Origin: JAPLDA01 sp043787975
Lineage (GTDB): Bacteria; Bacteroidota; Bacteroidia; AKYH767-A; 2013-40CM-41-45
Reading direction: 5' to 3'
Assembly (NCBI GenBank): GCA_043787975.1
Contig: JAYVUK010000035.1
Coordinates: 1-64,000, forward strand
DNA length: 64,000 nt
A program made the translations under genes and the position numbers. This document shows, in pieces, positions 33,471-42,204 of the stretch (the stretch's first letter is position 1; each line of letters starts with the position of its first letter). A model generated the notes under the pieces. It saw only the letters and a program-made list of their open reading frames with translations. It was not told the origin of the DNA and searched no databases.

Positions 33471-36236
33471 ATGAAAAAATCAAAACTACAGGTTATGATA
33501 GAATTCAGTTCATGGCTCAATCGTATTAAGGCATCAAAGAAAATAGTTGCCAAAGCTGCCAAAAGCACAAGGAAAGGTACCAATTGCATCGTGGCAATTT
33601 TTGTATTTGCCTCCATTCTTATTGGTTCTGCACAGGCTACCACTTATTATTCGCGTACAAGCGGAGGTAACTGGAATACCAACACAACCTGGTCAACTGT
33701 CGGTTATGGTAATGCAACCAATACAGGAACTTTTCCGCAGGCAGGTGACGTAGCGAATATTGGTGATGGCTATACTGTGAATATAAATACTTCCTTCACC
33801 TGTGCTACTCTTAATATAGGACAAGGTGTATCAGGAACTTTGCAATATCTCTCTACGGCTAACTTCACAGGAACGGTAACAGGAAATGTGACCTTGAACA
33901 CGGGAGCTAAGTTCTGGTACAATACGGCAGTGAATCGTACTCATGTGTTAAACGTAGGAGCGAATTTCGCCAACTTCGGAATTGTAGATTTCTACATCAA
34001 TGCAACGCAGGTTGTAAATGTTACTTTCAATAACGGAGGAAGCAGCACGGTATCCGGAATCGGTACGTGGGATTTAAATACAGTTACCCTGAACAAAGCT
34101 TCCGGCATCGCTTTACTGAATGTGCAAAGCAATGGATTTGAAACCGGCATCAAGAATTTTGTTGGTTCAATGGGAACCTATATTCATAACAATGCAGGAA
34201 CCTATAACATCAATCCTACTGCAGCAACATTTATTATCGGACCCAACATGACCTACAAGGTTCCCCTGGGAGCCATGAATTTTGCCTCAGCAGCTTCTTA
34301 TCTTTATATTCAAGGAGCATTGTATGTAAATGGCGGAAGTGTTTCTGTCGGAACATCATCAGGTCTGCAAGGAATCCGTTCCGATCAAAATGGAGCTCCC
34401 GTTCCTTATCTTGAAGTTTCATCCGGCTCACTCACTGTTTACGGAGGTATCACATACAGCCCGACTTCTGCGGCAGAACCATTCAGCTTTAACATGACAG
34501 GAGGAACCATTCTTCTCAATAGCGGAACCACAGGAACAAACAGGCAGGTATTTTTGATCAATGACGTGGCCGGCAGTTCTTTCCAAATGACCGGAGGAAC
34601 CATCACGTTGCAGAAACCTAATACGGCGGGATCAGCAACCGTTGACGTTTCCATTTGCGGTACAAACGGAACGGTGGTTACTACAGGTGGTACCATTCAA
34701 TTCGGTAATGCTTCCACAGCATCTGGAAAAAATTTCAATTTCAAACCATTCGCAAGCGCCGTTTATCCTAACTTTAAGATTACCGGAAACAACGCAGCGC
34801 TTATTTCTCTTTCACCTTCTGCAAGCACCAACTCGAATTTCCAATTACTCAGTTTATACATTGACATTGGAAAAACATTTGACAACCGTTGTATCAGCGG
34901 AACAGCATTCGATTCAAAACAAATGACGTTGCTTTCAACTGCCAACGGAACTGACGCGATTTACAACAACGGAACATTTACCGCCAGAACAGGTACGGTT
35001 ACGTTTAACACAACCGGTGCCCAGGCAATCGGCGGAACATCCATTTCTACATTCTACAATCTTGTCATCAACAATACAAGTAATATTACCTTGAATAAAG
35101 CGGCCAATGTGAGCAACTTCTTATCCATGGTAAGTGGTAATTTGCTTACCACCAATACGAATATTCTTACCTGCCAGAGTGCAGCGAATGCAAGTCTTGG
35201 TTCAGCAAGTTCATATGTTGACGGACCGCTGGTTCAAACTTGGGCAACCGCTTTCACCACAGCAAAAAATTTTCCGGTTGGAAAAGGTGTTGCTTACCGA
35301 CCGGTTGTACTTACTGTTCAACACAGCAATGCAACTCCGGTGACCTATCGTGCAGAAATAATTAATTCCCCTGCTTCAGCTCTTCCGTTTTCACTTCCGG
35401 TGTCTCTTGCGGGTGTTTCAGGCGTGAGGTATGTATTATTTAACAGGCAAAACGTGGCGAACTTTACGAGCGGAACCATTCAGATGTATTATGGTACAGA
35501 CGATGGTGTCGCCAATTTTCCATCATTGATGGTCGCTCACGATGACGGAATTTCAACATGGCAAAATTTCGGAGGAATCGCTACGGCAAACGGCACCGGA
35601 AATATTACATCGAATCCATTTACGAACTTCAACACGTACTTTGCATTGGCTTCTCCTCCGGGAGGAGGAAATCCATTGCCTGTTGAACTGGCAACATTCA
35701 ATGCTGAGTTGGAAAATAAAAGTGTAAACGTAAACTGGACTACACAATCTGAAGTCAACAATGATTACTTCACCCTGGAACGTTCACTTGACAATGTTAA
35801 TTACGAAAGGCTGACTACCGTTGAAGGTGCCGGTAATACAACCACTACGCATACCTATTCTTATGTGGATCATAATCCGTATGCCGGAACATCGTATTAT
35901 CGTTTGAAGCAAACCGATTTTGACGGACATTATGTTTACTTCCACCCTGTCAGCATTTTTAACAAGAACAAAAAATTATTCACGGCGTACCCAAATCCTT
36001 CAAACGGATCCAATATAAAATTGAATAATTCAGGTTACGATTTATCGAATTGTCAGATTACCGTTCAGGATATGACCGGCAAAGTAATTCCTTCAACCGT
36101 TTCTTCTTCTGAAAATTTCGGAGAACTGAGTCTTTCAATTGACAAAGCATATTGCCGTTCAGAAAGCATGTTTATTGTAACTGCTGTAAACAATGCAGAG
36201 GTCTTCAGACAAAAAATTATTATTGGCAGAGAATAA
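33471..36236 (+). CDS. T9SS-sorted beta-helix-like surface protein
   Basis: The protein has 921 residues from the ATG at 33471. The leader is long and basic (about 40 residues with many Lys, ending KAAKSTRKGTN) before a hydrophobic segment and AQATTYYSRTSGGNWNTNT, a surface-protein opening similar to that of the 13-24 kb cluster. Beta-helix-like Ser/Thr/Gly repeats fill about 70-640. Near the C-terminus come a fibronectin-like module (EVNNDYFTLERSLDN ... YYRLKQTDFDGH) and a shortened sorting-type module (TAYPNPSNGSNIKL). It is probably an exported adhesin. It interrupts the hmgA and FAH genes, and a terminator follows. Confidence 0.83.
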   Translation: MKKSKLQVMIEFSSWLNRIKASKKIVAKAAKSTRKGTNCIVAIFVFASILIGSAQATTYYSRTSGGNWNTNTTWSTVGYGNATNTGTFPQAGDVANIGDGYTVNINTSFTCATLNIGQGVSGTLQYLSTANFTGTVTGNVTLNTGAKFWYNTAVNRTHVLNVGANFANFGIVDFYINATQVVNVTFNNGGSSTVSGIGTWDLNTVTLNKASGIALLNVQSNGFETGIKNFVGSMGTYIHNNAGTYNINPTAATFIIGPNMTYKVPLGAMNFASAASYLYIQGALYVNGGSVSVGTSSGLQGIRSDQNGAPVPYLEVSSGSLTVYGGITYSPTSAAEPFSFNMTGGTILLNSGTTGTNRQVFLINDVAGSSFQMTGGTITLQKPNTAGSATVDVSICGTNGTVVTTGGTIQFGNASTASGKNFNFKPFASAVYPNFKITGNNAALISLSPSASTNSNFQLLSLYIDIGKTFDNRCISGTAFDSKQMTLLSTANGTDAIYNNGTFTARTGTVTFNTTGAQAIGGTSISTFYNLVINNTSNITLNKAANVSNFLSMVSGNLLTTNTNILTCQSAANASLGSASSYVDGPLVQTWATAFTTAKNFPVGKGVAYRPVVLTVQHSNATPVTYRAEIINSPASALPFSLPVSLAGVSGVRYVLFNRQNVANFTSGTIQMYYGTDDGVANFPSLMVAHDDGISTWQNFGGIATANGTGNITSNPFTNFNTYFALASPPGGGNPLPVELATFNAELENKSVNVNWTTQSEVNNDYFTLERSLDNVNYERLTTVEGAGNTTTTHTYSYVDHNPYAGTSYYRLKQTDFDGHYVYFHPVSIFNKNKKLFTAYPNPSNGSNIKLNNSGYDLSNCQITVQDMTGKVIPSTVSSSENFGELSLSIDKAYCRSESMFIVTAVNNAEVFRQKIIIGRE

Positions 36237-36258
36237 AACCTATTGATTTTTCATGAAA

Positions 36259-36300
36259 CAGAAAAAGCTGTCTTCACTTATGTGAGACAGCTTTTTCTGT
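36259..36300. terminator. terminator after the T9SS gene
   Basis: ACAGAAAAAGCTGTCT (36259-36274) pairs with AGACAGCTTTTTCTGT (36285-36300). The stem is long and has its own internal A and T runs, so it may act on either strand. Confidence 0.82.
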
Positions 36301-36374
36301 TTACGCCTTTATGAACCGGTAAGCCGTAAACTTGTAAACTGTAAACATCTTTCTTCAAACTAACATTCTATTCC

Positions 36375-36382
36375 TATTTTTG
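36375..36382 (+). promoter_or_regulatory. -7 element (TATTTTTG) for the FAH-family gene
   Basis: TATTTTTG matches TAnnTTTG and lies 18 bases before the ATG at 36401. No good -33 TTG is seen at the usual distance, so the call is tentative. Confidence 0.35.
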
Positions 36383-36400
36383 TCCGATACTTTAGACATT

Positions 36401-37462
36401 ATGAAACTCGTCAGTTACCTCGAACAAGGAAAAGAACAACTCGGAATTTTTTTCGACTCAAAGATTTATAACCTTCAAAAAAACGCGCTGGCATTTTCCA
36501 AAACCATGTTGCCTGATAACATAGGAGAGTTTTTAAAACTTGGAGAGAAAGCAATGACCGTTGCAAAAGAACTTGATCGTCAAATCAAAAATCAGAAACC
36601 GCCAAAGGCGAGTCTCGCTGAAAGCGGATCAGAAATCAGAAATACGCTGATCGAATCCGGTATATCAGAAAACGCGCTGATCGCTCCGGTTCCTCATCCA
36701 ACTTCATGCAGGGACGGCTATGCATTCCGTCAGCATGTGGAGTCAGCGCGAAGGAACAGGAAGGTGGCGATGATTCCTGAGTTTGATCAGTACCCGATTT
36801 TTTATTTTACAAATCACAATGCCATCCAGGGACCCGGAGAAATCTGGTGTATGCCTGATCATTTTCAGAAGTTGGACTTCGAACTCGAAGCAGCTGTGGT
36901 GATTGGGAAGAAAGGAAGAAACATAAAAGCTAGCGAAGCGGATAATTACATTGCCGGTTACATGATTATGAATGACATGAGTGCACGTACCTTGCAGATG
37001 GAAGAAATGCTTCTCAATCTCGGTCCTGCAAAGGGAAAAGATTTCTCAACCGTCATTGGGCCTTGGCTTGTTACTCCGGATGAATTGGAAGCGTATAAAA
37101 TTCCTGCAAAAGAAAACCACATTGGCAATCGATACAATCTTTCCATGAAATGTTTGGTGAACGGGAAACAGGTTAGTACCGGAAATTTGGGTGATATGGA
37201 TTGGACATTTGCTGAAATCATCGAGCGCTGCGCGTATGGAGTTGATATTTTTCCCGGTGATGTAATTGGTTCGGGAACCGTTGGCACCGGTTGTTTTCTC
37301 GAACTCAACGGAACCGGATTGTTGAATGATCCGAATTACAAAACTCAATGGCTTCAGCCAAACGATGTGGTGGAAATGGAGATTGAAGGGCTGGGGAGGC
37401 TTACTAATACCATTCGTAAAGTGGATACTGATTACTCTATTTTAGCACTTAAAAAAGTTTGA
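36401..37462 (+). CDS. fumarylacetoacetate hydrolase-family enzyme
   Basis: The protein has 353 residues from the ATG at 36401. An N-terminal arm of about 90 residues precedes the FAH domain. The expected metal ligands are E161 and E163 (DFELEAAVV) and D192 (MNDMSAR), with DGYAFRQH at 105-112 near the active site. The family cleaves C-C bonds of diketo acids. With hmgA about 3.4 kb upstream, the natural assignment is fumarylacetoacetase, the last step of tyrosine degradation to fumarate and acetoacetate. The family also includes acylpyruvases and hydratases, so the substrate is inference. An in-frame TTG-type extension upstream is not needed. Confidence 0.82.
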   Translation: MKLVSYLEQGKEQLGIFFDSKIYNLQKNALAFSKTMLPDNIGEFLKLGEKAMTVAKELDRQIKNQKPPKASLAESGSEIRNTLIESGISENALIAPVPHPTSCRDGYAFRQHVESARRNRKVAMIPEFDQYPIFYFTNHNAIQGPGEIWCMPDHFQKLDFELEAAVVIGKKGRNIKASEADNYIAGYMIMNDMSARTLQMEEMLLNLGPAKGKDFSTVIGPWLVTPDELEAYKIPAKENHIGNRYNLSMKCLVNGKQVSTGNLGDMDWTFAEIIERCAYGVDIFPGDVIGSGTVGTGCFLELNGTGLLNDPNYKTQWLQPNDVVEMEIEGLGRLTNTIRKVDTDYSILALKKV

Positions 37463-37466
37463 AAGT

Positions 37467-37528
37467 TGTCCACGGTCGACAGTCCACAGTCGACCGTACC
37501 GTGGACTGTCGACCGTTAACTGTGGACA
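37467..37528. repeat. nested palindrome between the FAH-family and relA/spoT genes
   Basis: GGTCGACAGTCCAC (37474-37487) pairs perfectly with GTGGACTGTCGACC (37501-37514) around a 13-base loop. Outer arms TGTCCAC (37467-37473) and GTGGACA (37522-37528) extend it, with a 7-base bulge on the right. Three GTCGAC sites occur. No T run follows, so it is a weak terminator at best. Confidence 0.65.
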
Positions 37529-37567
37529 CAATTATCATTATATTGTGATAAAATAGGTAACAACAAA

Positions 37568-39787
37568 ATGTCAGAGAATACGACACAGGTTTATAATGCG
37601 GAAGCTGAAAAGGAACTCATCCTGAAAAGCTATCGTTCATTGCTGCGTGCTATGAAGCAGAACATGGACAAGGGAGACAAGAAATTAATCCGCCTTGCCT
37701 TCGACATTGCGTTGGAAGCGCACAAAGACATGCGCAGGAAAACCGGTGAACCGTATATCCTCCATCCGCTTGCTGTTGCACAAATTGCTGCTGAAGAAAT
37801 CGGCCTGGGCACAACTGCGATCGTTTGCGCTTTGCTGCACGATGTGGTGGAAGACACGCATCTTACACTGGAAGATATTGAAAGTACGTTCGGAAAAAAA
37901 GTGGCTTCCATCATTGACGGGTTGACAAAAATTTCCGGCGTGTTCGACCAGGGCTCTTCATTACAAGCAGAGAATTTCCGTAAGATGTTGCTCACACTTT
38001 CAGATGATGTGCGGGTGATTCTCATCAAGCTTGCTGATCGTTTGCACAACATGCGAACGCTTGATTCGATGCCGCGCGAAAAGCAACTGAAGATTGCTTC
38101 CGAAACAGCTTACCTCTATGCTCCGCTTGCTCACCGTCTTGGTTTGTATTCCATCAAAATTGAATTGGAAGATCTTGCGATGAAATTTACGGAGCCTGAA
38201 ATCTATAATGAACTCTCCGATAAACTTCAGCAAACAAAACGTGAACGCACGAAATTCATCAACGAATTTCTTGAACCGATCAGGGAAGAGCTCGACAAAC
38301 AGGAATTCAAATACGAAATAAAAGGCCGATCCAAATCCGTTCACTCCATCTGGACGAAGATAAAAAAACAAGGAGTTACGTTCGAAGAAATCTACGACCT
38401 GTTCGCCATCCGAGTGATCCTCGATACCGAACTGGAAGATGAAAAAGCAATGTGCTGGAAAGCCTATTCTGTGATCACCGATTTTTATCATCCGAACCCG
38501 GATCGTTTGCGCGATTGGATTTCAACTCCGAAAGCAAACGGATACGAATCACTTCACACGACGGTAATGGGACCAAGTGGTCGTTGGGTGGAAGTTCAGA
38601 TTCGCACAAGGCGAATGGATGAAATTGCTGAGAAGGGTTATGCTGCGCATTGGAAGTATAAAGAGTCCGCTGCCGAAACTGCGCTCGATGAATGGATCGG
38701 TCGTATTAGGGAATTGCTCGAAAATCCTGAATCGAACGCGCTTGACTTTGTAGACGAATTCAAGTTGAATCTTTTCTCCGATGAAATTTTCGTCTTTACT
38801 CCTACCGGAGAACTTATCACACTTCCTTCCAGCGCAACGACTCTTGACTTCGCATTTGAAATTCATACGGACATCGGAAGCAAATGCATCGGGGCAAAAG
38901 TGAATCACCGGTTAGTACCATTGAGCCACATCCTTCGCAGCGGTGACCAGGTTGAAATTCTTACATCCAGTAAACAAACTCCGAAAGAAGATTGGCTGAA
39001 TTATGTAGTAACCGCAAAAGCAAAATCAAAAATAAAATCCGCTCTCAAAGAAGAGAAAAAAAGTGTGGGCGAGGACGGAAAGGAAATCCTTCAGCGAAAA
39101 TTCAAGCACCTAAAACTTGAATTCAACAATGAAAATATCAATGAACTTCTTGCTTATTATAAAATACCCAGCAGTCTCGAACTTTATTACCGGATTGCAA
39201 AAGGAGTGTTAGACATCCAGGACCTAAAAGATTTTGTGCAGGATAAAGGAACCATCAAAGCGAAAGCTCCTCAGCGAAGCGAACCACAATCACTGGAGAA
39301 CATTGTAAAAAATGTGCGCGGTTCATCGGACATGCTTGTGATTGGAGAGAACCTGGAAAAAATTGATTACAAACTTTCTCCGTGTTGCAGCCCGATTCCG
39401 GGAGATGACGTGTTCGGATTCATCACCATCAGCGAAGGAATTAAAATACACCGTGTCAATTGTCCGAATGCGATTCAACTGATGAGCAACTTCGCGTACC
39501 GTATCGTAAAAGCCAAGTGGACGAACCAGCAACAGATCGCCTTTCTTGCAGGAATCAAAATTACGGGCATTGACCAGGTTGGAGTTGTCAGCAAAATTTC
39601 AAAAGTTATTTCCAGTGAACTGAAAGTGAACATGCGTTCGATCAGCATCGACAGCAACGACGGCATTTTTGAAGGAACCATCATGCTTTTTGTTCACGAC
39701 ACGCATCATCTCAACAAGCTCACACAAAAATTAAAAGCTGTGCAGGGAATTTTAACGGTGAGCAGAATTGATACCAGTCAGAAATGA
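37568..39787 (+). CDS. spoT: bifunctional (p)ppGpp synthetase/hydrolase, RelA/SpoT family
   Basis: The protein has 739 residues. The HD hydrolase domain is at about 40-200, with HDVVEDT at 91-97. The synthetase domain (about 245-370) has RLRD at 313-316 where bifunctional Rel enzymes carry RxKD and RelA carries ExDD, which supports a two-way enzyme. A TGS domain follows (about 406-466, IFVFTPTGELI). Near 600-640 lies a Cys-containing domain (LSPCCSPIPGDD, HRVNCPN), then an ACT domain at the end. It makes and degrades the alarmone (p)ppGpp in the cytoplasm and sets the stringent response. It starts 105 bases after the FAH-family gene, with a palindrome between. Confidence 0.95.
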   Translation: MSENTTQVYNAEAEKELILKSYRSLLRAMKQNMDKGDKKLIRLAFDIALEAHKDMRRKTGEPYILHPLAVAQIAAEEIGLGTTAIVCALLHDVVEDTHLTLEDIESTFGKKVASIIDGLTKISGVFDQGSSLQAENFRKMLLTLSDDVRVILIKLADRLHNMRTLDSMPREKQLKIASETAYLYAPLAHRLGLYSIKIELEDLAMKFTEPEIYNELSDKLQQTKRERTKFINEFLEPIREELDKQEFKYEIKGRSKSVHSIWTKIKKQGVTFEEIYDLFAIRVILDTELEDEKAMCWKAYSVITDFYHPNPDRLRDWISTPKANGYESLHTTVMGPSGRWVEVQIRTRRMDEIAEKGYAAHWKYKESAAETALDEWIGRIRELLENPESNALDFVDEFKLNLFSDEIFVFTPTGELITLPSSATTLDFAFEIHTDIGSKCIGAKVNHRLVPLSHILRSGDQVEILTSSKQTPKEDWLNYVVTAKAKSKIKSALKEEKKSVGEDGKEILQRKFKHLKLEFNNENINELLAYYKIPSSLELYYRIAKGVLDIQDLKDFVQDKGTIKAKAPQRSEPQSLENIVKNVRGSSDMLVIGENLEKIDYKLSPCCSPIPGDDVFGFITISEGIKIHRVNCPNAIQLMSNFAYRIVKAKWTNQQQIAFLAGIKITGIDQVGVVSKISKVISSELKVNMRSISIDSNDGIFEGTIMLFVHDTHHLNKLTQKLKAVQGILTVSRIDTSQK

Positions 39788-39838
39788 AAGTAAGTTCAAA
39801 GTTCTTAGTTCAAAGCTCCGGACTTTGAACTAGGCAAT

Positions 39839-39984
39839 GGGTCAGTTTGAGTTATTTTTGGATTCCTCGCTTCGCTCGGAATGACAATGCAAATTAAAAC
39901 TGGTAGGCGGGCTTAAGCCCGCCTGTTAGCCCCTATGTAAGATGTCATTCCGAGCGAAGCGAGGAATCTTTTGCAAACTGACCC
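39839..39984. repeat. nested inverted repeat of about 146 bp
   Basis: Outer arms GGGTCAGTTTG (39839-39849) and CAAACTGACCC (39974-39984). Then a perfect 26-bp pair of arms, opening GATTCCTCGCTTCGCTCGGA at 39861-39886 and repeated inverted at 39943-39968. At the centre is a GGCGGGCTTAAGCCCGCC hairpin (39906-39923). No frame lies inside. TTCAAAGTTC-type repeats flank it on both sides. The central arm wording is frequent in many bacterial genomes. Confidence 0.7.
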
Positions 39985-40003
39985 ACAACTTTGAACTTAG
40001 AAC

Positions 40004-40036
40004 TTTGAACTATTTTTAGAAATACAACTATCTTTG
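40004..40036 (+). promoter_or_regulatory. Bacteroidota-type promoter for the 98-residue protein
   Basis: TTTG (40004-40007), 21 bases, then TATCTTTG (40029-40036), matching the -33/-7 consensus. The ATG lies 31 bases downstream at 40068. The -33 part is taken from a dispersed TTTGAAC repeat. Confidence 0.6.
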
Positions 40037-40067
40037 TCCCTTCAACGCCCCTATTTTATAATTTCCT

Positions 40068-40364
40068 ATGAGATCTGCCCTTCTTCACTTTCCTTACGGA
40101 GAAGTTTTTAATTTGATGGAAAAAGTTTGCAGGCGAAACAACTTTCGCATCATCGATTCCAATGAAAAGAAAGGTGAAATAAATGCAGAACGCGGAAGCA
40201 ACTTTATCGGAAATAAACTTTTCCTTCATTTAAAAGTTCAACGAACGGATAAACCTGTAACCAAGGTATTTGTTGAAGTGGAACTGAAAGGAAGGATGAA
40301 ACGTTTCATTGAACTGGAAAAAGTGGAAGACAGAATAGTGGATTCTATTTACAACCACTTTTAA
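40068..40364 (+). CDS. conserved small soluble protein, function unknown
   Basis: The protein has 98 residues with an alpha/beta pattern (FPYGEVFNLMEKVCRRNNFRIIDSN, then GEINAER and KLFLHLKVQRT, KVFVEVELKGRMKRFIELEKVE). There is no signal peptide or membrane segment. It is complete, with a good promoter of its own, and overlaps the convergent ABC exporter gene by 4 bases. I do not recognise a named domain. The beta-strand plus helix layout could be a small DNA/RNA-binding or adaptor fold, but that is speculation. Confidence 0.7.
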   Translation: MRSALLHFPYGEVFNLMEKVCRRNNFRIIDSNEKKGEINAERGSNFIGNKLFLHLKVQRTDKPVTKVFVEVELKGRMKRFIELEKVEDRIVDSIYNHF

Positions 40365-42124
40365 TCTTCCTCACTTACATCTGCAAACTGAATCTCATAC
40401 AAACTTTTATACAGTCCGTTTTGTTTCAACAGTTCCTGGTGAGTTCCTTCCTCTTTCTTTTCTCCAAGATCCATTACAATAATTTTATCAGCATCCTGGA
40501 TCGTTGAAAGACGATGCGCGATCACAATCGATGTTCTGTTTTGTGTAAGCTTCTTCGTAGCTTCCTGTATCAACTCTTCGGATTCCGTGTCAATGGAAGA
40601 AGTGGCTTCATCCAGGATTAAAATCTTCGGATTGAAAACATAAGCGCGTATAAATGAAATCAGTTGTCGCTGACCTACCGATAACATCGCACCGCGTTCC
40701 ATCACGTTGAAGTTGTAGGTATCCGGCAACTGTTCAATGAAACGATGCGCACCAACTACCTGCGATGCTTCTTTTATTTTTTCGAGCGAGATCGAAGTAT
40801 CGCGTAATGAAATATTATTGGCAATGGAATCGGAAAAAAGAAAAACATCCTGCATCACCACGGCAATATTTTTTCGCAGCGAATTTAATTCGTAGTCACG
40901 GATTTCAATTCCGTCCACCAAAATTTCCCCTTTATTGATTTCATAAAAACGATTCATCAAATTGATGATGGAAGATTTTCCCGCGCCGGTTGCACCTACC
41001 AACGCAAGCGTCTCACCGGCTTTCACTTTGAAGCTTACATTTTTCAGCACCCACTCTTCTTCGTTGTATGCAAACCAAACATTTCTGAATTCGATTTCAC
41101 CTTGTATGTTTTCAGCAATTATTTTTCCTTCATTCGGAATATCTTCTTTGGTGTCGAACACTTTGAAAACACGTTCCGAACTTACCATTCCAAGTTGCAG
41201 CGTATTAAATTTATCAGCCAATTCCCTGATCGGACGAAAAACAAGATTGAGGTACATGATGAACATAATGATAGTTCCGGGTGAAAGATTGGAGTGAATC
41301 ACTTCCCTGGCTCCCCACCACACCAACAATCCGATGGACGTAAAGGACAACAATTCCACCACTGGAAAAAAAATCGAATAGTACCAGACTGATTTGATGT
41401 TAGCTTTCATGTGAAGACGGTTGATGTCTTCAAACTTTTTCATCTCCTTTTCTTCGCGGTTAAAAATCTGGATGATGCTCATCCCTGTCAGGTGCTCCTG
41501 GGCAAATGTATTGAGATGTGCTACCTGTGTTCGCACTTCCTGGAACGTAGTCTTAATTCCACGCTGAAAAATTCGCGTTGCCCAAAACAAAACCGGGATG
41601 GTACTTAAGCTAACCAGCGTCAATTCCCAATTTTCATAAAACATATAGCCGACAATAAGCGTGAGCGTCAGCAAATCACCGATGATGGATAGCAATCCTT
41701 CTGAAAAAATATCTGCAATGGTTTCAAGATCAGAAACAGAACGTGTTACAAGTGTCCCGATGGGAGTGCGATCGAAGTACTTCGAGCGAAGATTCAAAAT
41801 ATGCCTGTATAATTTTATGCGCATGTCTTTGATCACAGACTGCCCGAGCCAATTCGTAAGATACGTCTGGTAAAACTGAACAAGTGTTTGAAACAACAGC
41901 AAGCCGACCATCAGCAGTGTCATCTTCAGAAGACCCTCCTGGTCTCTGTTCGTGATGTACGTATCCACTGTTTTTTGAACAAGGAACGGACGTGACAAGG
42001 AAAGACAAGCCAGCAGGAACGTAAGAAATGCACTGAACCAGAATGTTACTTTATACGGTTGAATGAAAACGAAAATCCGTTTCAGAACCGGGAAATCATA
42101 CGCTTTGCCTGTTACTGTTGCCAT
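40361..42124 (-). CDS. ABC exporter, MsbA-like (fused membrane and ATPase domains)
   Basis: The protein has 587 residues. A six-helix membrane domain (about 20-310) is fused to an ATPase domain. Walker A is GATGAGKS at 377-384, the signature is LSVGQ at 481-485, the Walker B and catalytic Glu are in ILILDEATSSID at 501-512, and the switch His is in IVIAHRLST. LSVGQ in place of LSGGQ is a mild departure seen in some exporters. Family members work as homo- or heterodimers in the inner membrane and export lipids, drugs or peptides. No partner half-transporter is adjacent, so a homodimer is likely. The substrate is unknown. Confidence 0.9.
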   Translation of the reverse strand: MATVTGKAYDFPVLKRIFVFIQPYKVTFWFSAFLTFLLACLSLSRPFLVQKTVDTYITNRDQEGLLKMTLLMVGLLLFQTLVQFYQTYLTNWLGQSVIKDMRIKLYRHILNLRSKYFDRTPIGTLVTRSVSDLETIADIFSEGLLSIIGDLLTLTLIVGYMFYENWELTLVSLSTIPVLFWATRIFQRGIKTTFQEVRTQVAHLNTFAQEHLTGMSIIQIFNREEKEMKKFEDINRLHMKANIKSVWYYSIFFPVVELLSFTSIGLLVWWGAREVIHSNLSPGTIIMFIMYLNLVFRPIRELADKFNTLQLGMVSSERVFKVFDTKEDIPNEGKIIAENIQGEIEFRNVWFAYNEEEWVLKNVSFKVKAGETLALVGATGAGKSSIINLMNRFYEINKGEILVDGIEIRDYELNSLRKNIAVVMQDVFLFSDSIANNISLRDTSISLEKIKEASQVVGAHRFIEQLPDTYNFNVMERGAMLSVGQRQLISFIRAYVFNPKILILDEATSSIDTESEELIQEATKKLTQNRTSIVIAHRLSTIQDADKIIVMDLGEKKEEGTHQELLKQNGLYKSLYEIQFADVSEED

Positions 42125-42133
42125 TTATTTTGC

Positions 42134-42204
42134 ATCGAATTACGAATCGGGTACGAATTTACGAATATGCGAATTCTCATTCTCAGATTTCCAACATCCA
42201 ATTT
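42134..42204. repeat. two overlapping dispersed repeats between the exporter gene and truA
   Basis: First a TACGAAT array (42134-42173), the same family as at 3754 and 31581. Then a TTCCAAT-type heptad array (42188-42219) that reaches into the truA coding end. On the minus strand the heptad reads ATTGGAA, the unit also found at the starts of batC and batE. No terminator is seen here. Confidence 0.55.

Noticed and set aside
38000..38491. Long minus-strand frame inside relA/spoT
   Set aside because: A shadow of the coding strand: Phe-rich, no start context and no domain.
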